Assembly: GCF_003987335.1 (NCBI RefSeq)
Contig: NZ_PIPK01000001.1
Coordinates: 186,001-250,000 of the forward strand
Direction: 5' to 3'
Length of the DNA stretch: 64,000 bases
From: Aliidiomarina maris
GTDB taxonomy: Bacteria > Pseudomonadota > Gammaproteobacteria > Enterobacterales > Alteromonadaceae
Below the pieces are notes generated by a model. It searched no databases. It saw only the letters and a list, made by a program, of their open reading frames with translations, and was not told the DNA's origin. Positions 9,385 through 19,146 of this stretch are shown here, piece after piece. Numbering within the stretch: the stretch's first letter is position 1; each line of letters starts with the position of its first letter. The translations under genes and the position numbers were made by a program.

Positions 9385-12300
9385 GTGAACAAACCCCGAA
9401 AGCGGATAAATCACTAACCCACGATCGCAGTGACTTACCCACCCTATCTATTCGCCGCCCTGTGCTGGTTATTGTTTTAAACTTACTGATTATTATCGCC
9501 GGTATCGCTGCGTTAAGCGGTACTGAAGTACGCGAACTGCCTGACGTCGACCTACCCATGCTAACTGTCACCGCGCGATTTCCTGGCGCAGCCCCAGAAA
9601 CCATGGACACTGAGGTCACACGTCGCCTTGAAGGTGCCGCCGCACGGGTCAGTGGCGTGCGCACTATTTCATCGTCCAGCGAAGAAGACAGCACCCGAAT
9701 TGTGGTTCAATTTCGTCCTGGGGTGAACATCGATAATGCCGCCAACGAAACCCGCGAGGCCGTTGCCCAAATTGAACGTGATTTACCCGATGGGGTTGAA
9801 CGCCTGGCAATTATTAAAGCGGATAGTGATTCGCAGCCCGTAGTCAGTATTGCTATTTCATCCGCGTCCCTTGATTTAGAAACCATGACAGAGCGCATCG
9901 AGACTGATTTAGCGCCACTGTTTTTGAATATTCAGGGGGTTGCCGATGTTCAGTTGCAAGGGGATCGCCAGCGGGTTGCACGGATTATGCTCGACCCACT
10001 GCGCTTAAGTAGCTTTGATCTCACCGCATCTGACGTCGCAAATGTGTTGCGTCAGGCGCCCTTTGATGTACCAGCAGGTAGTTTGCGCAACACCGACCAA
10101 CAGATTATTGTGCGGGCGGATGCCAGTTCAATCACGGCTGAACAAATAAGCGATATTATTATTCGCGACAACACCCGCGTGGGCGATGTCGCTGATGTCT
10201 ACTTTGGCCCCGCTGACGCCACCAATATGGTGCGCCTCGACGGCCGCACCGTCGTTGGTATTAGTATTATTCGCCAAGCAGGTTCGAACACCATTGAAAT
10301 ATCGGACGAAGTCAATCGGGTACTCAGCCAATTGCAAGACCGCTTCCCAGAATTACGCATGCAGGTTACTTCGGACGATGCCGTGTTTATTCGTGACTCG
10401 GTACGTCAGGTGGTCACGTCCTTGGCATTCACCATTGTATTGGTGATTTTTACGCTGCGATTATTTATCGGTAACTGGCGCGCGACTGTCGTGCCTGCGG
10501 TGGCTATTCCTGTGTCATTGGTGGGCGCAGTCGCCGCGATTTGGTTGCTAGGCTTTTCAATTAATATTCTGACGTTACTGGCGCTCGTATTAGCCACGGG
10601 TTTGATCGTCGATGATGCCATTGTCGTCACCGAGAATATTCAACGCCGTAAAGCGATGGGGTTTGGTTCACGCGCGGCTGCGGTAGTCGGCACCCGCGAA
10701 GTGTTTTTTGCGGTGGTCGCGACCACCGCAGTATTAGTTGCGGTGTTTGTGCCGATTGCATTTTTGCCGTCTACTGCCGGGCGATTATTTCGTGAGTTCG
10801 GCGGCGTGCTCGCTGCTGCGGTGATTATTTCCTCATTCGTCGCATTATCCATGGTGCCAGCCCTCACTGCGCGCCTCAAAACTGCGGGGCAACGCCGCGG
10901 GCGTTTGGCGCATTTCGGCAATCGGGTATTGGACTGGTATAGCCGTAGCCTTGACTACGCATTGAATAAGGCTTGGTGGGTTCTGGGTATCTGTGTGGTG
11001 CTGGCTGTGGCTGCAGGTAGCGTGTATCGCTTGCTCGACAGTGAGTTGCTGCCTCCCGAGGACCGCGGCATGATCCGTATCATGGCACAAGGGCCAGACG
11101 GCGTTGGCTTGCCATTTATGGACCGCCAAGCCAACCGCATGGAAGATATCCTGCTGCCTTATTTAAACGAAGGCAATATCGATAGTTTGTATACGGTGGT
11201 CGGCCAGTGGGACCCAAATCGTGTCTTTATCACCGTGCCGTTGACTGACTGGAGTGAACGTAGCCGATCGCAACAAGACATTATTAACGAAATTCGAGGC
11301 CCACTAGCCGCCATACCGGGGGCGCCAGCGCGAGCATTTGGCGCTAATAGTTTAAATATGCGTGGCGGCGGTGGTGGCGGCGGCATTGAGTTTGCCTTGA
11401 CGGGTGACAACTACGACCGTATTTTCCGTGCCGCACAAGAATTTGTGGTTTTGGTACAAGAACAAATACCTGAATTGGGCAATGGACAAATATCTTATCA
11501 ACCCACCCAACCACAGTTGCGCGTCAATATCGACCGCCGCAGAGCCGATGAACTCGGGATTGCGCTGAGCGACATTTCCACCACACTTCGCGTTGCTATT
11601 GCAGGGGATGACTTAGCCGATTTAAATATCGGTGACCAGGCGGTTCCGGTGATTTTACAAGCTAATCGCAGCTTAGTGAATGACCCGACAGACTTAAGTA
11701 ATCTCTACATCGGGTCGAGTCACGGCGGCTTAGTGCCACTGTCCAGCGTTGCCAGTATTACTGAAGAAGGTGTAGCGGCAGAGCTCGAACGCCAAGCCCA
11801 GCGCCGTGCAATTGAAATCGACTTTGACTTACCTGCAGAAGTGTCAATAGAACAAGCAGTCAACGCAATTCGAAGCTTAAGCCTGGAGCATTTACCCGAT
11901 GGCATTGGCTTGGTGTTCTTAGGGGATGCACTCACCTTTGAAGAAACCGCACGGGACGTGATGTTAACCTATGTGTTAGCGCTTATTATCGTCTTTTTAG
12001 TCCTTGCGGCCCAGTTTGAAAGCGTCAACAGTGCCATTGTGGTGATGTTAACCGTGCCCTTTGGTATCGCAGCAGCATTGTTTGCGCTATTTATCACGGG
12101 TAACAGCATCAACATATATTCTCAAATTGGACTGGTGATGCTGATAGGTTTGTTAGCCAAAAATGCGATTTTACTCGTCGAATTTGCTGACCAATTACGC
12201 GACCAAGGCCAGAGCGTGAAAGACGCCGTTTCAGAAGCGGCAAAAATACGTTTACGCCCGATTACCATGACATTGGTTTCCACCCTGCTTGGTGCGCTGC

Positions 12301-12539
12301 CGCTCATTCTAGCCACCGGCGCTGGGGCGGAAGCACGCAGCGCCATTGGTTGGGTCGTGTTTGGCGGTCTTGGTATTGCCGCGTTATTTACCTTGTACCT
12401 AACGCCAGTGCTGTATTTAGGCCTTGCGCGCTTTGCTAAACCGCGTGCTAACGCAGGCCAAAAACTAGAAGAAGAGCTTGCCAGCGTAATGGTGCTGTCA
12501 TCCAACCCCGCCCGACTAAACTCCAAGCTGCGTGGGTGA
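9381..12539 (+). CDS. RND-family efflux pump (inner-membrane permease)
   Basis: A 1,052-residue HAE1-type RND transporter using proton-motive force to export drugs or lipophilic compounds. Its architecture is the normal one: TM1 near residues 27-45, a large periplasmic loop, a block of TM helices (about 340-550), a second periplasmic loop and a second TM block (about 865-1035). The proton-relay aspartate pair is seen in GLIVDDAIVVTEN. A glycine run (GGGGGGG) lies at the start of the second loop subdomain. Coupled to the adaptor gene by ATGA overlap. No adjacent TetR or two-component regulator, so neither substrate nor control can be inferred. Confidence 0.95.
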   Translation: MSEQTPKADKSLTHDRSDLPTLSIRRPVLVIVLNLLIIIAGIAALSGTEVRELPDVDLPMLTVTARFPGAAPETMDTEVTRRLEGAAARVSGVRTISSSSEEDSTRIVVQFRPGVNIDNAANETREAVAQIERDLPDGVERLAIIKADSDSQPVVSIAISSASLDLETMTERIETDLAPLFLNIQGVADVQLQGDRQRVARIMLDPLRLSSFDLTASDVANVLRQAPFDVPAGSLRNTDQQIIVRADASSITAEQISDIIIRDNTRVGDVADVYFGPADATNMVRLDGRTVVGISIIRQAGSNTIEISDEVNRVLSQLQDRFPELRMQVTSDDAVFIRDSVRQVVTSLAFTIVLVIFTLRLFIGNWRATVVPAVAIPVSLVGAVAAIWLLGFSINILTLLALVLATGLIVDDAIVVTENIQRRKAMGFGSRAAAVVGTREVFFAVVATTAVLVAVFVPIAFLPSTAGRLFREFGGVLAAAVIISSFVALSMVPALTARLKTAGQRRGRLAHFGNRVLDWYSRSLDYALNKAWWVLGICVVLAVAAGSVYRLLDSELLPPEDRGMIRIMAQGPDGVGLPFMDRQANRMEDILLPYLNEGNIDSLYTVVGQWDPNRVFITVPLTDWSERSRSQQDIINEIRGPLAAIPGAPARAFGANSLNMRGGGGGGGIEFALTGDNYDRIFRAAQEFVVLVQEQIPELGNGQISYQPTQPQLRVNIDRRRADELGIALSDISTTLRVAIAGDDLADLNIGDQAVPVILQANRSLVNDPTDLSNLYIGSSHGGLVPLSSVASITEEGVAAELERQAQRRAIEIDFDLPAEVSIEQAVNAIRSLSLEHLPDGIGLVFLGDALTFEETARDVMLTYVLALIIVFLVLAAQFESVNSAIVVMLTVPFGIAAALFALFITGNSINIYSQIGLVMLIGLLAKNAILLVEFADQLRDQGQSVKDAVSEAAKIRLRPITMTLVSTLLGALPLILATGAGAEARSAIGWVVFGGLGIAALFTLYLTPVLYLGLARFAKPRANAGQKLEEELASVMVLSSNPARLNSKLRG

Positions 12540-12772
12540 CGTCTAAACCATACAGGATCTCACCCCGCTCATTCTCTGCATGCAAAATAGTATTCGCTGC
12601 ATACTGAATCATGTCCTGTAAGGTGACTTGCTGTTTTCAATACGGATATACCTACGAGATAGATTATTGATAAAAAATAGGACTTTTTTAATCCCCTTGG
12701 GGGATGCACAAGCGATTACCCAGCATCTAGTATAAATGGTGTAGGCATACCCATACGAACTAGGACAATCAG

Positions 12773-13240
12773 ATGATGCAATCTCAAAGCCAAAACACTT
12801 CAACTGCACCCTTTGCAAGCGTACGCAAGGTTGCTGGCATCGCGGGTTGTTTATTTGCATTTGTTGCATGTATGGCAACCGCCAGTGCCGACACAAGCAT
12901 CGACAATGACATGGATGTAGCACCAACAAATCACGTGAACCTAATGACGTTAGTCGAGGACCAGCAGCTCGATATCGCGCAATACGGTGAGCTCAATAGC
13001 ATTCAGTTATTGATCAATGCACAGAATGTGACTGTGCAACTCGTTCAGCAAGGCAGCCAACACAGCATTGCGGGCGTTCAAGCTGGATCCGCTGCTAATA
13101 TGTCCGGCGCTAACAGTCAATTATTCGCGCAGCAACAAGGGTTCAACCATCAATTATTTGTACACCAGGCCAGCGACAATAGCCGCATTCAAGTCGCCCA
13201 ACTAGGTAGTGGTAACCAAGCTTTTATCTCTCAGCGTTAG
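12773..13240 (+). CDS. Curlin-repeat protein (CsgA/CsgB-like), isolated
   Basis: A 155-residue exported protein. A signal region (VAGIAGCLFAFVACMATASA) is followed by four or more imperfect repeats of about 20-23 residues with the curlin spacing of Gln, Gly, Asn and Gln: IAQYGELNSIQLLIN, VQLVQQGSQHSIAGVQ, LFAQQQGFNHQLFVHQ and IQVAQLGSGNQAFISQ. Curlin repeats build cross-beta amyloid fibres or nucleate them on the cell surface. AGGA precedes the ATG. None of csgD, csgE, csgF or csgG is next to it, so it may depend on a secretion system elsewhere. The 233-nt upstream gap contains a TATAAA-like -10 box near 12,732 and no other gene. Confidence 0.7.
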   Translation: MMQSQSQNTSTAPFASVRKVAGIAGCLFAFVACMATASADTSIDNDMDVAPTNHVNLMTLVEDQQLDIAQYGELNSIQLLINAQNVTVQLVQQGSQHSIAGVQAGSAANMSGANSQLFAQQQGFNHQLFVHQASDNSRIQVAQLGSGNQAFISQR

Positions 13241-13304
13241 TTGGCATGCAAGTAGAGCATCTACATCACCGTCCATGGCAATGCGTGCTGATAATCGCTG
13301 TGGA

Positions 13305-14144
13305 CTAAATAATATCATCGGCGCTATGGCGTTCTGGTACTCGCTGGGCTTCATCACCCCAAGTACGATTCACGCGGCGACCACGTTGCACCGCCGGACG
13401 CTGCGCAATTGCATCGGCCCAACGCAACACGTTCGGGTATTGCTGCACATCTAAAAATTCAGCCGCTGCATACACTTCATTCTGCACCAATGCGCCATAC
13501 CAAGGCCAAATTGCCATGTCTGCAATCGTGTATTCATCACCAGCAATAAAAGTATGATCCGCCAACTGGCGATTCAATACATCTAACTGGCGCTTCACTT
13601 CCATGGTGTAGCGATTAATCGGGTATTCATATTTTTCCGGCGCATAGGCATAAAAATGGCCAAAGCCGCCACCAAGAATAGGCGCGCTTCCCATTTGCCA
13701 GAACAGCCAGCTTAAGCATTCCGTGCGCTTGGCATGCCCTTGGGGGATAAACTTGCCAAATTTATCTGCCAAATACAGTAAAATGGCGCCTGATTCGAAT
13801 ACCCGTTGCGGCGGCTGCACGCTGTGATCCACCAATGCAGGAATCTTCGAGTTCGGGTTGATCTCGACAAACCCAGAGCTAAACTGCTCACCTTCCATAA
13901 TATTAATCAAAAACGCATCGTACTCCGCGTCTTTTACGCCAGCCTCAAGCAATTCCTCAAGCATGACGGTAACCTTGACCCCATTTGGGGTCGCCAACGA
14001 ATGCAACTGCAACGGGTGCTTGCCTTGCGGCAGCGCTTTGTCGTGGGTAGGACCCGCAATAGGCCGATTAATATTGGCAAATTTGCCACCACTTTCACTG
14101 TCCCAATGCCATACTTTCGGCGGCTGATACGTATCTTTACTCAT
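13305..14144 (-). CDS. yghU: Glutathione S-transferase family protein YghU
   Basis: The start at 14144 is chosen because AGAGGAC lies directly upstream; it gives a 279-residue cytoplasmic protein. The N-terminal thioredoxin-like domain begins TPNGVKVTVMLEELLEAG, and the family-specific NPNSKIPALVD and FESGAILLYLADKFG segments bind glutathione. The all-helical domain follows (YTIADMAIWPWYG). The 50-residue N-terminal extension before the thioredoxin fold is typical of YghU/YfcG-type enzymes, which act as disulfide-bond reductases using glutathione. Confidence 0.92.
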   Translation of the reverse strand: MSKDTYQPPKVWHWDSESGGKFANINRPIAGPTHDKALPQGKHPLQLHSLATPNGVKVTVMLEELLEAGVKDAEYDAFLINIMEGEQFSSGFVEINPNSKIPALVDHSVQPPQRVFESGAILLYLADKFGKFIPQGHAKRTECLSWLFWQMGSAPILGGGFGHFYAYAPEKYEYPINRYTMEVKRQLDVLNRQLADHTFIAGDEYTIADMAIWPWYGALVQNEVYAAAEFLDVQQYPNVLRWADAIAQRPAVQRGRRVNRTWGDEAQRVPERHSADDII

Positions 14145-14207
14145 TACATGTCCTCTTAATTCAAGGTAGCTCAGGCCCACAAATCGACGAATGACTCCAG
14201 TCAGTTA

Positions 14208-15095
14208 TTACTGATGGCGCGGCTCTGTAAGATCAAGTGTTTGTGGCTGAATTAATATTGCAGTCAGTTGCTCGTCTGCCGCAATCTCTTGCAGCGCTTG
14301 CTGAGCCTCAGTGGCAAGTACCTCTGCATGTTGAACAATTAAGAAACTTCCTACTTGAGCCACCCGAACTGGTTCAGTGCCACTTGGCACTTCTGGATGC
14401 GCAGCAGCGACCACTTCCCGAACTTGTGCTGCGACTTCAGGGTCAGCAGCACCCAACATCAATTGACGCAGCGCCTGAACCACCATGTTGTAGGGTATGT
14501 AGCAAAAATACCCAGCTATCACCAATACCATCAAGGGGTCCGCGTACACCGCAAGCGCGCCCCAAGGCGACATCGCAAGCAGCTGTGCCAAAATAAAGCC
14601 GAACAACACCGCCGCACTTAACCAAGTGTCCATTTGCCATTGACGCACTTCAGCTCGAAGTAACGCAGTGTCCTGGCGTTGCTGCGCGCGGCGAATAACC
14701 CACCAGGTCAGGTAACAACCCGCCACATTCAGCAGCGAAAATATCAGCGCAAGATTGAGGTTCACCTCGCGTCCGCCCTGCCATAAGCTGATCGCAGCTA
14801 ACACCATCGACACCAAACACACTAAACCAATCACCACGCCCTTGATAAGTATTGAAAGTGGCTCAATTGTCAGACGCCCGAACGGATAATTCGCGTTCGC
14901 TGGCTGGCGAGCCAACTTTAACGCGAATAAAGACAGCGATGCCAAGGCTAAACTCAGCAAAGAATAAGCGCTGTCGAAGATAATCATCACCGAGCCACTC
15001 ATCACCCCAAGCAGGAGTCCAGTGATCGCGAATATCCCCGCACTGAGCGCCGAAAATATTAGCGCGCTTTTTTGTTTATCTTGATTTGCGTACAT
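14208..15095 (-). CDS. Cation diffusion facilitator family transporter, atypical metal site
   Basis: A 295-residue inner-membrane protein with six predicted helices in the first 200 residues and a soluble C-terminal domain of about 80. The layout and the YPFGRLTIEPL motif after helix 2 belong to the CDF (metal/H+ antiporter) family. The helix-2 and helix-5 metal sites, usually D/H-x3-D, read here FDSAYSLLS and MDTWLSAAV, so the second acidic residue of each pair is Ser. Substrate is therefore uncertain, and classical zinc transport may be lost. Divergent from the LysR gene at 15,223. Confidence 0.8.
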   Translation of the reverse strand: MYANQDKQKSALIFSALSAGIFAITGLLLGVMSGSVMIIFDSAYSLLSLALASLSLFALKLARQPANANYPFGRLTIEPLSILIKGVVIGLVCLVSMVLAAISLWQGGREVNLNLALIFSLLNVAGCYLTWWVIRRAQQRQDTALLRAEVRQWQMDTWLSAAVLFGFILAQLLAMSPWGALAVYADPLMVLVIAGYFCYIPYNMVVQALRQLMLGAADPEVAAQVREVVAAAHPEVPSGTEPVRVAQVGSFLIVQHAEVLATEAQQALQEIAADEQLTAILIQPQTLDLTEPRHQ

Positions 15096-15222
15096 GCAAC
15101 ACCTAGCGATTGATTCTCAATTTACAGCTGGAGTATACGCAAACCCAGAGAATCGTTATAATCGCTCAGCGCTAATAAATTTAGCGCTGAAGTTTAACCT
15201 GATTGGATAATAAGGCCTCGTT

Positions 15223-16110
15223 ATGCGCACCGACCAGATTCGTGCTTTTATTCGTGCCGCTGAACATGGCAGTTTTGCCGCTGCCGCGCGCGCCAGTGCC
15301 AGTCGCCGCAGTACGTTAAGTGCGGCTGTGCAAGCCCTTGAAGATGATCTGCAAATTACACTCTTTCACCGCAGTGGTAATCGCTTGCAATTGAGTGCTG
15401 CCGGTGAAGCGATTTTGCCTGATTGCCAGCGCTTACTGCATAGTGCAGAACGTATTGCACGTCGCTGCGAGCAAATGAACCAAGGCGTTGAACGTACCCT
15501 GCGCATTGCCCGCGATGACGCCATTGCAGAAGCGATTTGGCGCCAAGCATTGCATGCGTTGCAACAACAATTTAGCGAAACCGCGATTGAAGTGTATTTA
15601 GTCCCTGCCCAGGAACACAATGCGTTATTAAAGCAACACGTGGTCGACATCGGGTTTGGATTGCGCCAGCCACAACTTCACCACGACGGCGAATATGCAA
15701 CCATTGCAAGTACTGATAATTTATTAGTCTGTCACCCCACTCACCCGCTGGCCGAGTTGCCAGAGGCAAGAATGAGCGATCTTATGCAGCATCGACAAAT
15801 TTGCCTTGCTTACATGAACCACGGCAAATTACTCCATAGCGGGTTGCAATTAGGCAATGAGCAGAGTGAACGTAACCAAACAACCTACACGGCGCTGACG
15901 TCTTATGAACTGATTCGCGATGCCATTATGGCTAAACATGGTTGGGGGGTATTGCCAGCTTTTCTGCTCGCCGAAGGCATAGCGAACGGTCAGTTACAGA
16001 CACTGAAGCACGATATCGAACTGCCGCCCGCCGTATTTCAGGTGCGTTATGAGCACCCGCCTGGCCGCGCCAGTGTCTGGTTACAACAGTATCTGCGCCA
16101 GCGACTGTAG
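15223..16110 (+). CDS. LysR-family transcriptional regulator
   Basis: A 295-residue DNA-binding protein. The winged helix-turn-helix is at the N-terminus (MRTDQIRAFIRAAEHGSFAA, then a Ser/Arg-rich recognition helix), followed by the linker helix and a periplasmic-binding-protein-like effector domain from about residue 90. It is divergent from the CDF transporter across 127 nt, the usual arrangement for a LysR regulator and its target, but that link is inferred. The ligand is not predictable. Confidence 0.92.
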   Translation: MRTDQIRAFIRAAEHGSFAAAARASASRRSTLSAAVQALEDDLQITLFHRSGNRLQLSAAGEAILPDCQRLLHSAERIARRCEQMNQGVERTLRIARDDAIAEAIWRQALHALQQQFSETAIEVYLVPAQEHNALLKQHVVDIGFGLRQPQLHHDGEYATIASTDNLLVCHPTHPLAELPEARMSDLMQHRQICLAYMNHGKLLHSGLQLGNEQSERNQTTYTALTSYELIRDAIMAKHGWGVLPAFLLAEGIANGQLQTLKHDIELPPAVFQVRYEHPPGRASVWLQQYLRQRL

Positions 16111-16131
16111 GCCGGCGCACCTATTCAAGCG

Positions 16132-16569
16132 CTACAAGCCTTGTTGTGACATCTCGTCACGATACGCTTTACCCAAATGGCTTTTCTGCTGGGCATCGAA
16201 AATCTTCCCTGCACGCTGAAAGAAGCCCTGCTCTTCATCTTCAAAGTGATGCAGCATTTTATCTTTCAATGCTTTAAAACGCTGCAGCCAACCAGGCGAT
16301 GCCATGTCCATATCTTCCAGCTCCGCCAGCAATTCGTCCAACTCATGGTGCTCGGCAATGCCATGACGTGACATTTCAACGGTGGCGTCATGCTCGATTA
16401 AAGGCGCATAAAAATGACGCTCTTCAGCGGTTGCATGGTGCTTCAGTTGCAGTTTAAGTTGGCTAAATTGGTCGCGGCGCTGAGTTTCGTCACCTTGCGT
16501 TGCTTCAATGTGCTCAATCAAAGCGCGTTGTTTGTCGTGATCTGCGCGTAACTCTTCAAAAATCGTCAT
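16132..16569 (-). CDS. Hemerythrin HHE-domain protein
   Basis: The start at 16569, with AGGAGTT upstream, gives a 145-residue cytoplasmic four-helix protein. The iron-binding histidines and acidic residues are seen in ADHDKQRALIEHIEA, LKHHATAEERHFYAPLIEHD, IAEHHELDELLAEL and MLHHFEDEEQGFF. Hemerythrin-like proteins of this size bind a di-iron centre and take part in oxygen or nitric-oxide sensing or repair of iron clusters; the exact role is unknown. It ends convergently with the LysR gene, 22 nt away. Confidence 0.9.
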   Translation of the reverse strand: MTIFEELRADHDKQRALIEHIEATQGDETQRRDQFSQLKLQLKHHATAEERHFYAPLIEHDATVEMSRHGIAEHHELDELLAELEDMDMASPGWLQRFKALKDKMLHHFEDEEQGFFQRAGKIFDAQQKSHLGKAYRDEMSQQGL

Positions 16570-16801
16570 GTGAACTCCTGTTGTTACTGCTATACGCAAG
16601 TGCCCTGTGCACTGGACACTGCGCCCCTAGTCGCATTTAAATATGGTCAACAAATGCTAAGGGCGCAAGCCAGTCACCTTTGCATTAAATGCGCTAGGCA
16701 GCCCATGTTAATTTTAGTAACATCCATGCCTGATGATTTGCAGATATATGTGGGCACTGTGTACAAGCTCCAACGTAGACGCGTCACATCAAGGAGGAAA
16801 C

Positions 16802-17023
16802 ATGTTGAAGTATTTGTTAGTCAATGGATTGTTCGTTATTGGGCTCGGCGGTGCGCTGTGCTATCAAGTGATAATGCGTATAAGCAACAACAACCCAGAC
16901 CTTGGGATGAGCTGGGTCGAATCGTGGTTATTTTTTAGCATCATCGGCGTCGCGTTAAGCCTGTTTTGGCGCATGTATCACCATAAAAAACCACCCCCCG
17001 CCCGACGTGGTCAAGGTTTATAA
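16802..17023 (+). CDS. Small two-helix membrane protein
   Basis: A 73-residue protein with two hydrophobic segments (about residues 3-23 and 42-58) and a basic, proline-rich tail (HHKKPPPARRGQG). The ATG at 16802 is chosen over upstream in-frame starts because it follows the strong AAGGAGG site. It ends 12 nt before the Sir2 remnant, so both may have formed one unit. Function unknown. Confidence 0.65.
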   Translation: MLKYLLVNGLFVIGLGGALCYQVIMRISNNNPDLGMSWVESWLFFSIIGVALSLFWRMYHHKKPPPARRGQGL

Positions 17024-17034
17024 TTAGAGGTTCG

Positions 17035-17708
17035 ATGCAAATAACAGATAGTCAGCAGGCCGCTGAGGCGCTTTGCAGCGCATTGCAGCAAGGCCCTTGG
17101 TGCGTGTTAACTGGGGCTGGAATAAGCACCGACTCGGGTATACCAGCCTATCGTGACGAAGAAGGCCAGTGGAAAAGCCCGCCGCCCATGCAGCATCAAG
17201 AATTCATGGCAAGCCACAGCGCGCGCCAGCGCTACTGGGCGCGTAGCTTACATGGCTGGCCGCAGCTGTATCATGCAAAGCCCAATCGAGCACATCAGAT
17301 ACTCGCTCAGTTGCAACAACAACAACGTATCAGCACTATCAAGCCATGACACCCGTTGTCGGGCCCGACGGCGATGCATTTTTGGAAGGCGATTTTAGCG
17401 ATTTTGATGTGCCTGCTTGCTTACATTGCGGCGGTATTTTAAAACCCGACGTCGTGTATTTTGGCGATAACGTGCCGCGGCCCCGTGTCGAGCAAGCCAT
17501 GCAAAGCGTTGAGCAAAGCGCAGGCCTGCTGGTGGTTGGTTCTTCATTGATGGTGTTTTCTGGCTTTCGCTTTGCCCGCCAAGCGCACCAACTGGGTCGG
17601 CCACTTACGCTATTGAACCTAGGCAAAACACGTGCCGATAACCTTGCCAGCTATCGTCTACAAACCCCGATTATTGAAACCCTTGATTGCGTAGCACGGC
17701 TATTGTAG
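17035..17708 (+). pseudogene. Sir2-type NAD-dependent deacetylase, deleted in the middle and frameshifted
   Basis: The 5' part (17035-17349) encodes a sirtuin N-terminus with the NAD motif VLTGAGISTDSGIPAYRDEEG. The 3' part (about 17346-17708), in another frame, encodes the sirtuin C-terminus, including a zinc-type CLHCGG followed by LKPDVVYFGDNVP and LLVVGSSLMVFSG. Between ISTI at the end of the first part and the start of the second, about 60-70 residues are missing. These normally hold the TQNxDxLH motif, the catalytic HG histidine and the first zinc cysteine pair. The deletion also shifts the frame, so the gene cannot make an active enzyme. Confidence 0.88.
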
Positions 17709-17740
17709 CCGCGCTTAATAACAATAAAAAAGGATGCCTC

Positions 17741-19129
17741 ATGACTAAGCCAATCACTGCCCAACTACTCGCCCTTGGCATCGCAACTGCCTCACTGATT
17801 GCCATACCCTCAGCAATCGCGGCAGACCGTGATAACCCCAGTCAAGGCCGTGTCATCACCTCAGCCGATGAATTTGCGGTACTCAGCCACCGCGACCGCA
17901 TTGCCCCTGAAAACGCGATGCTCAATGAACGCCTTGCAAACCTATTACCGCAACTAATGGCGGAAGCTGAGCTTGATATGTGGCTGATCATTAACCGCGA
18001 ATACGCGGAAGACCCGGTGTTTTTCTCACTGGTACCACAGCCTACGTTTGCCGCCCGACGTACCACCATGTTGGTGTTCAACCGCCTCGCTAATGGCGAG
18101 TTAGAAAAACTGTCAGTGAATACCTATCCCTATGGCGCACCTTACGAAACAGCGTGGTCAGGTGGTGATTTGACCGAGCAATGGCAAGCGCTGGCAACCC
18201 TTATTGCGGACCGCGACCCTTCACGTATCGGCATTAACGTATCAACCCACTGGCCGGAGGCCGATGGCCTGACCAAAGGGTTACACCAGCAACTGCTTGA
18301 TGCCTTACCGGCAGCACTTCATACCCGTTTAGTCTCGGCCGAAGATTTAGCGATACGCTGGTTAGAAACACGCACGGATGCTGAAATCAGCGCTTTTGCC
18401 CACGCCGTCAGTTTAGCCCGCGGGGTGATTGCCGAAGCCTTCAGCAGTCGCGTGATAACCCCTGGCGCCACCACCACCGACGATGTCGCTTGGTACATTC
18501 GTCAACGCTTTGAAGACCTCGGTTTACCAGCATGGTTTATGCCCTACGTCACCTTTCAACGCCCAGGCACCGAATGCACCGACGCGATGCCCTTTTGCAG
18601 CACCACCACAGGCGTCATAGAGCGTGGCGACGTGCTGCATACGGATGTGGGTATTTGTTATTTAAAGATGTGTACTGACACCCAGGAAATGGCCTACGTG
18701 TTAAAGGTGGACGAAAGCGAGGTACCCCAAGGTTTACGTGACGCCCTGCGCACAGGTAACCAATGGCAGGACTTACTTAGCGCCGAGTTTGTCACCGGGC
18801 GCAGTGGCAATGAGATTCTCGCGGCTACCATAGCAGCGAACGAGAACGCGGGTATCGTCAGTAGCACATACACCCACCCAATCGGCTTCTTTGGACATGC
18901 GCCAGGGCCAACTATCGGCATGTGGGACAACCAAGGGCCAACCCCTGTCAACGGTGATTGGCCATTGTACCCGAATACCGCGTATGCAATTGAAGGTAAT
19001 ATTAAGCAAGCCTTGCCAGAGTGGGACAATCAGCTGATTCAAATCATGCTTGAACAAAGTGCTTATTTTGACGGCGAGCGGGTAATTTATTTAGCAGGCC
19101 GCCAAACTCAATGGCATGTGATTCGGTGA
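17741..19129 (+). CDS. Exported M24-family metallopeptidase (Xaa-Pro aminopeptidase-like)
   Basis: The ATG at 17741 follows AAAAGGATG and starts a signal peptide (cleavage near AIA-AD), giving a 462-residue protein, probably periplasmic. The C-terminal pita-bread domain shows the five metal ligands of the family in order: Asp in LHTDVGI, Asp in MCTDTQE, His in GFFGHAPGP, Glu in YAIEGN and Glu in IMLEQSAYF. The N-terminal creatinase-like domain is present. Creatinase, prolidase and Xaa-Pro peptidase share this fold, so the substrate is not certain. Convergent with the DUF1543 gene over a strong hairpin. Confidence 0.88.
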   Translation: MTKPITAQLLALGIATASLIAIPSAIAADRDNPSQGRVITSADEFAVLSHRDRIAPENAMLNERLANLLPQLMAEAELDMWLIINREYAEDPVFFSLVPQPTFAARRTTMLVFNRLANGELEKLSVNTYPYGAPYETAWSGGDLTEQWQALATLIADRDPSRIGINVSTHWPEADGLTKGLHQQLLDALPAALHTRLVSAEDLAIRWLETRTDAEISAFAHAVSLARGVIAEAFSSRVITPGATTTDDVAWYIRQRFEDLGLPAWFMPYVTFQRPGTECTDAMPFCSTTTGVIERGDVLHTDVGICYLKMCTDTQEMAYVLKVDESEVPQGLRDALRTGNQWQDLLSAEFVTGRSGNEILAATIAANENAGIVSSTYTHPIGFFGHAPGPTIGMWDNQGPTPVNGDWPLYPNTAYAIEGNIKQALPEWDNQLIQIMLEQSAYFDGERVIYLAGRQTQWHVIR

Positions 19130-19146
19130 CTGCTCCCCGACGAACT

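Noticed and set aside
12122-12613. Minus-strand open frames over the end of the RND pump gene and into the gap after it
   Set aside because: They are antisense to the pump gene, with biased composition and no ribosome site; the 12,540-12,772 gap has no convincing gene.
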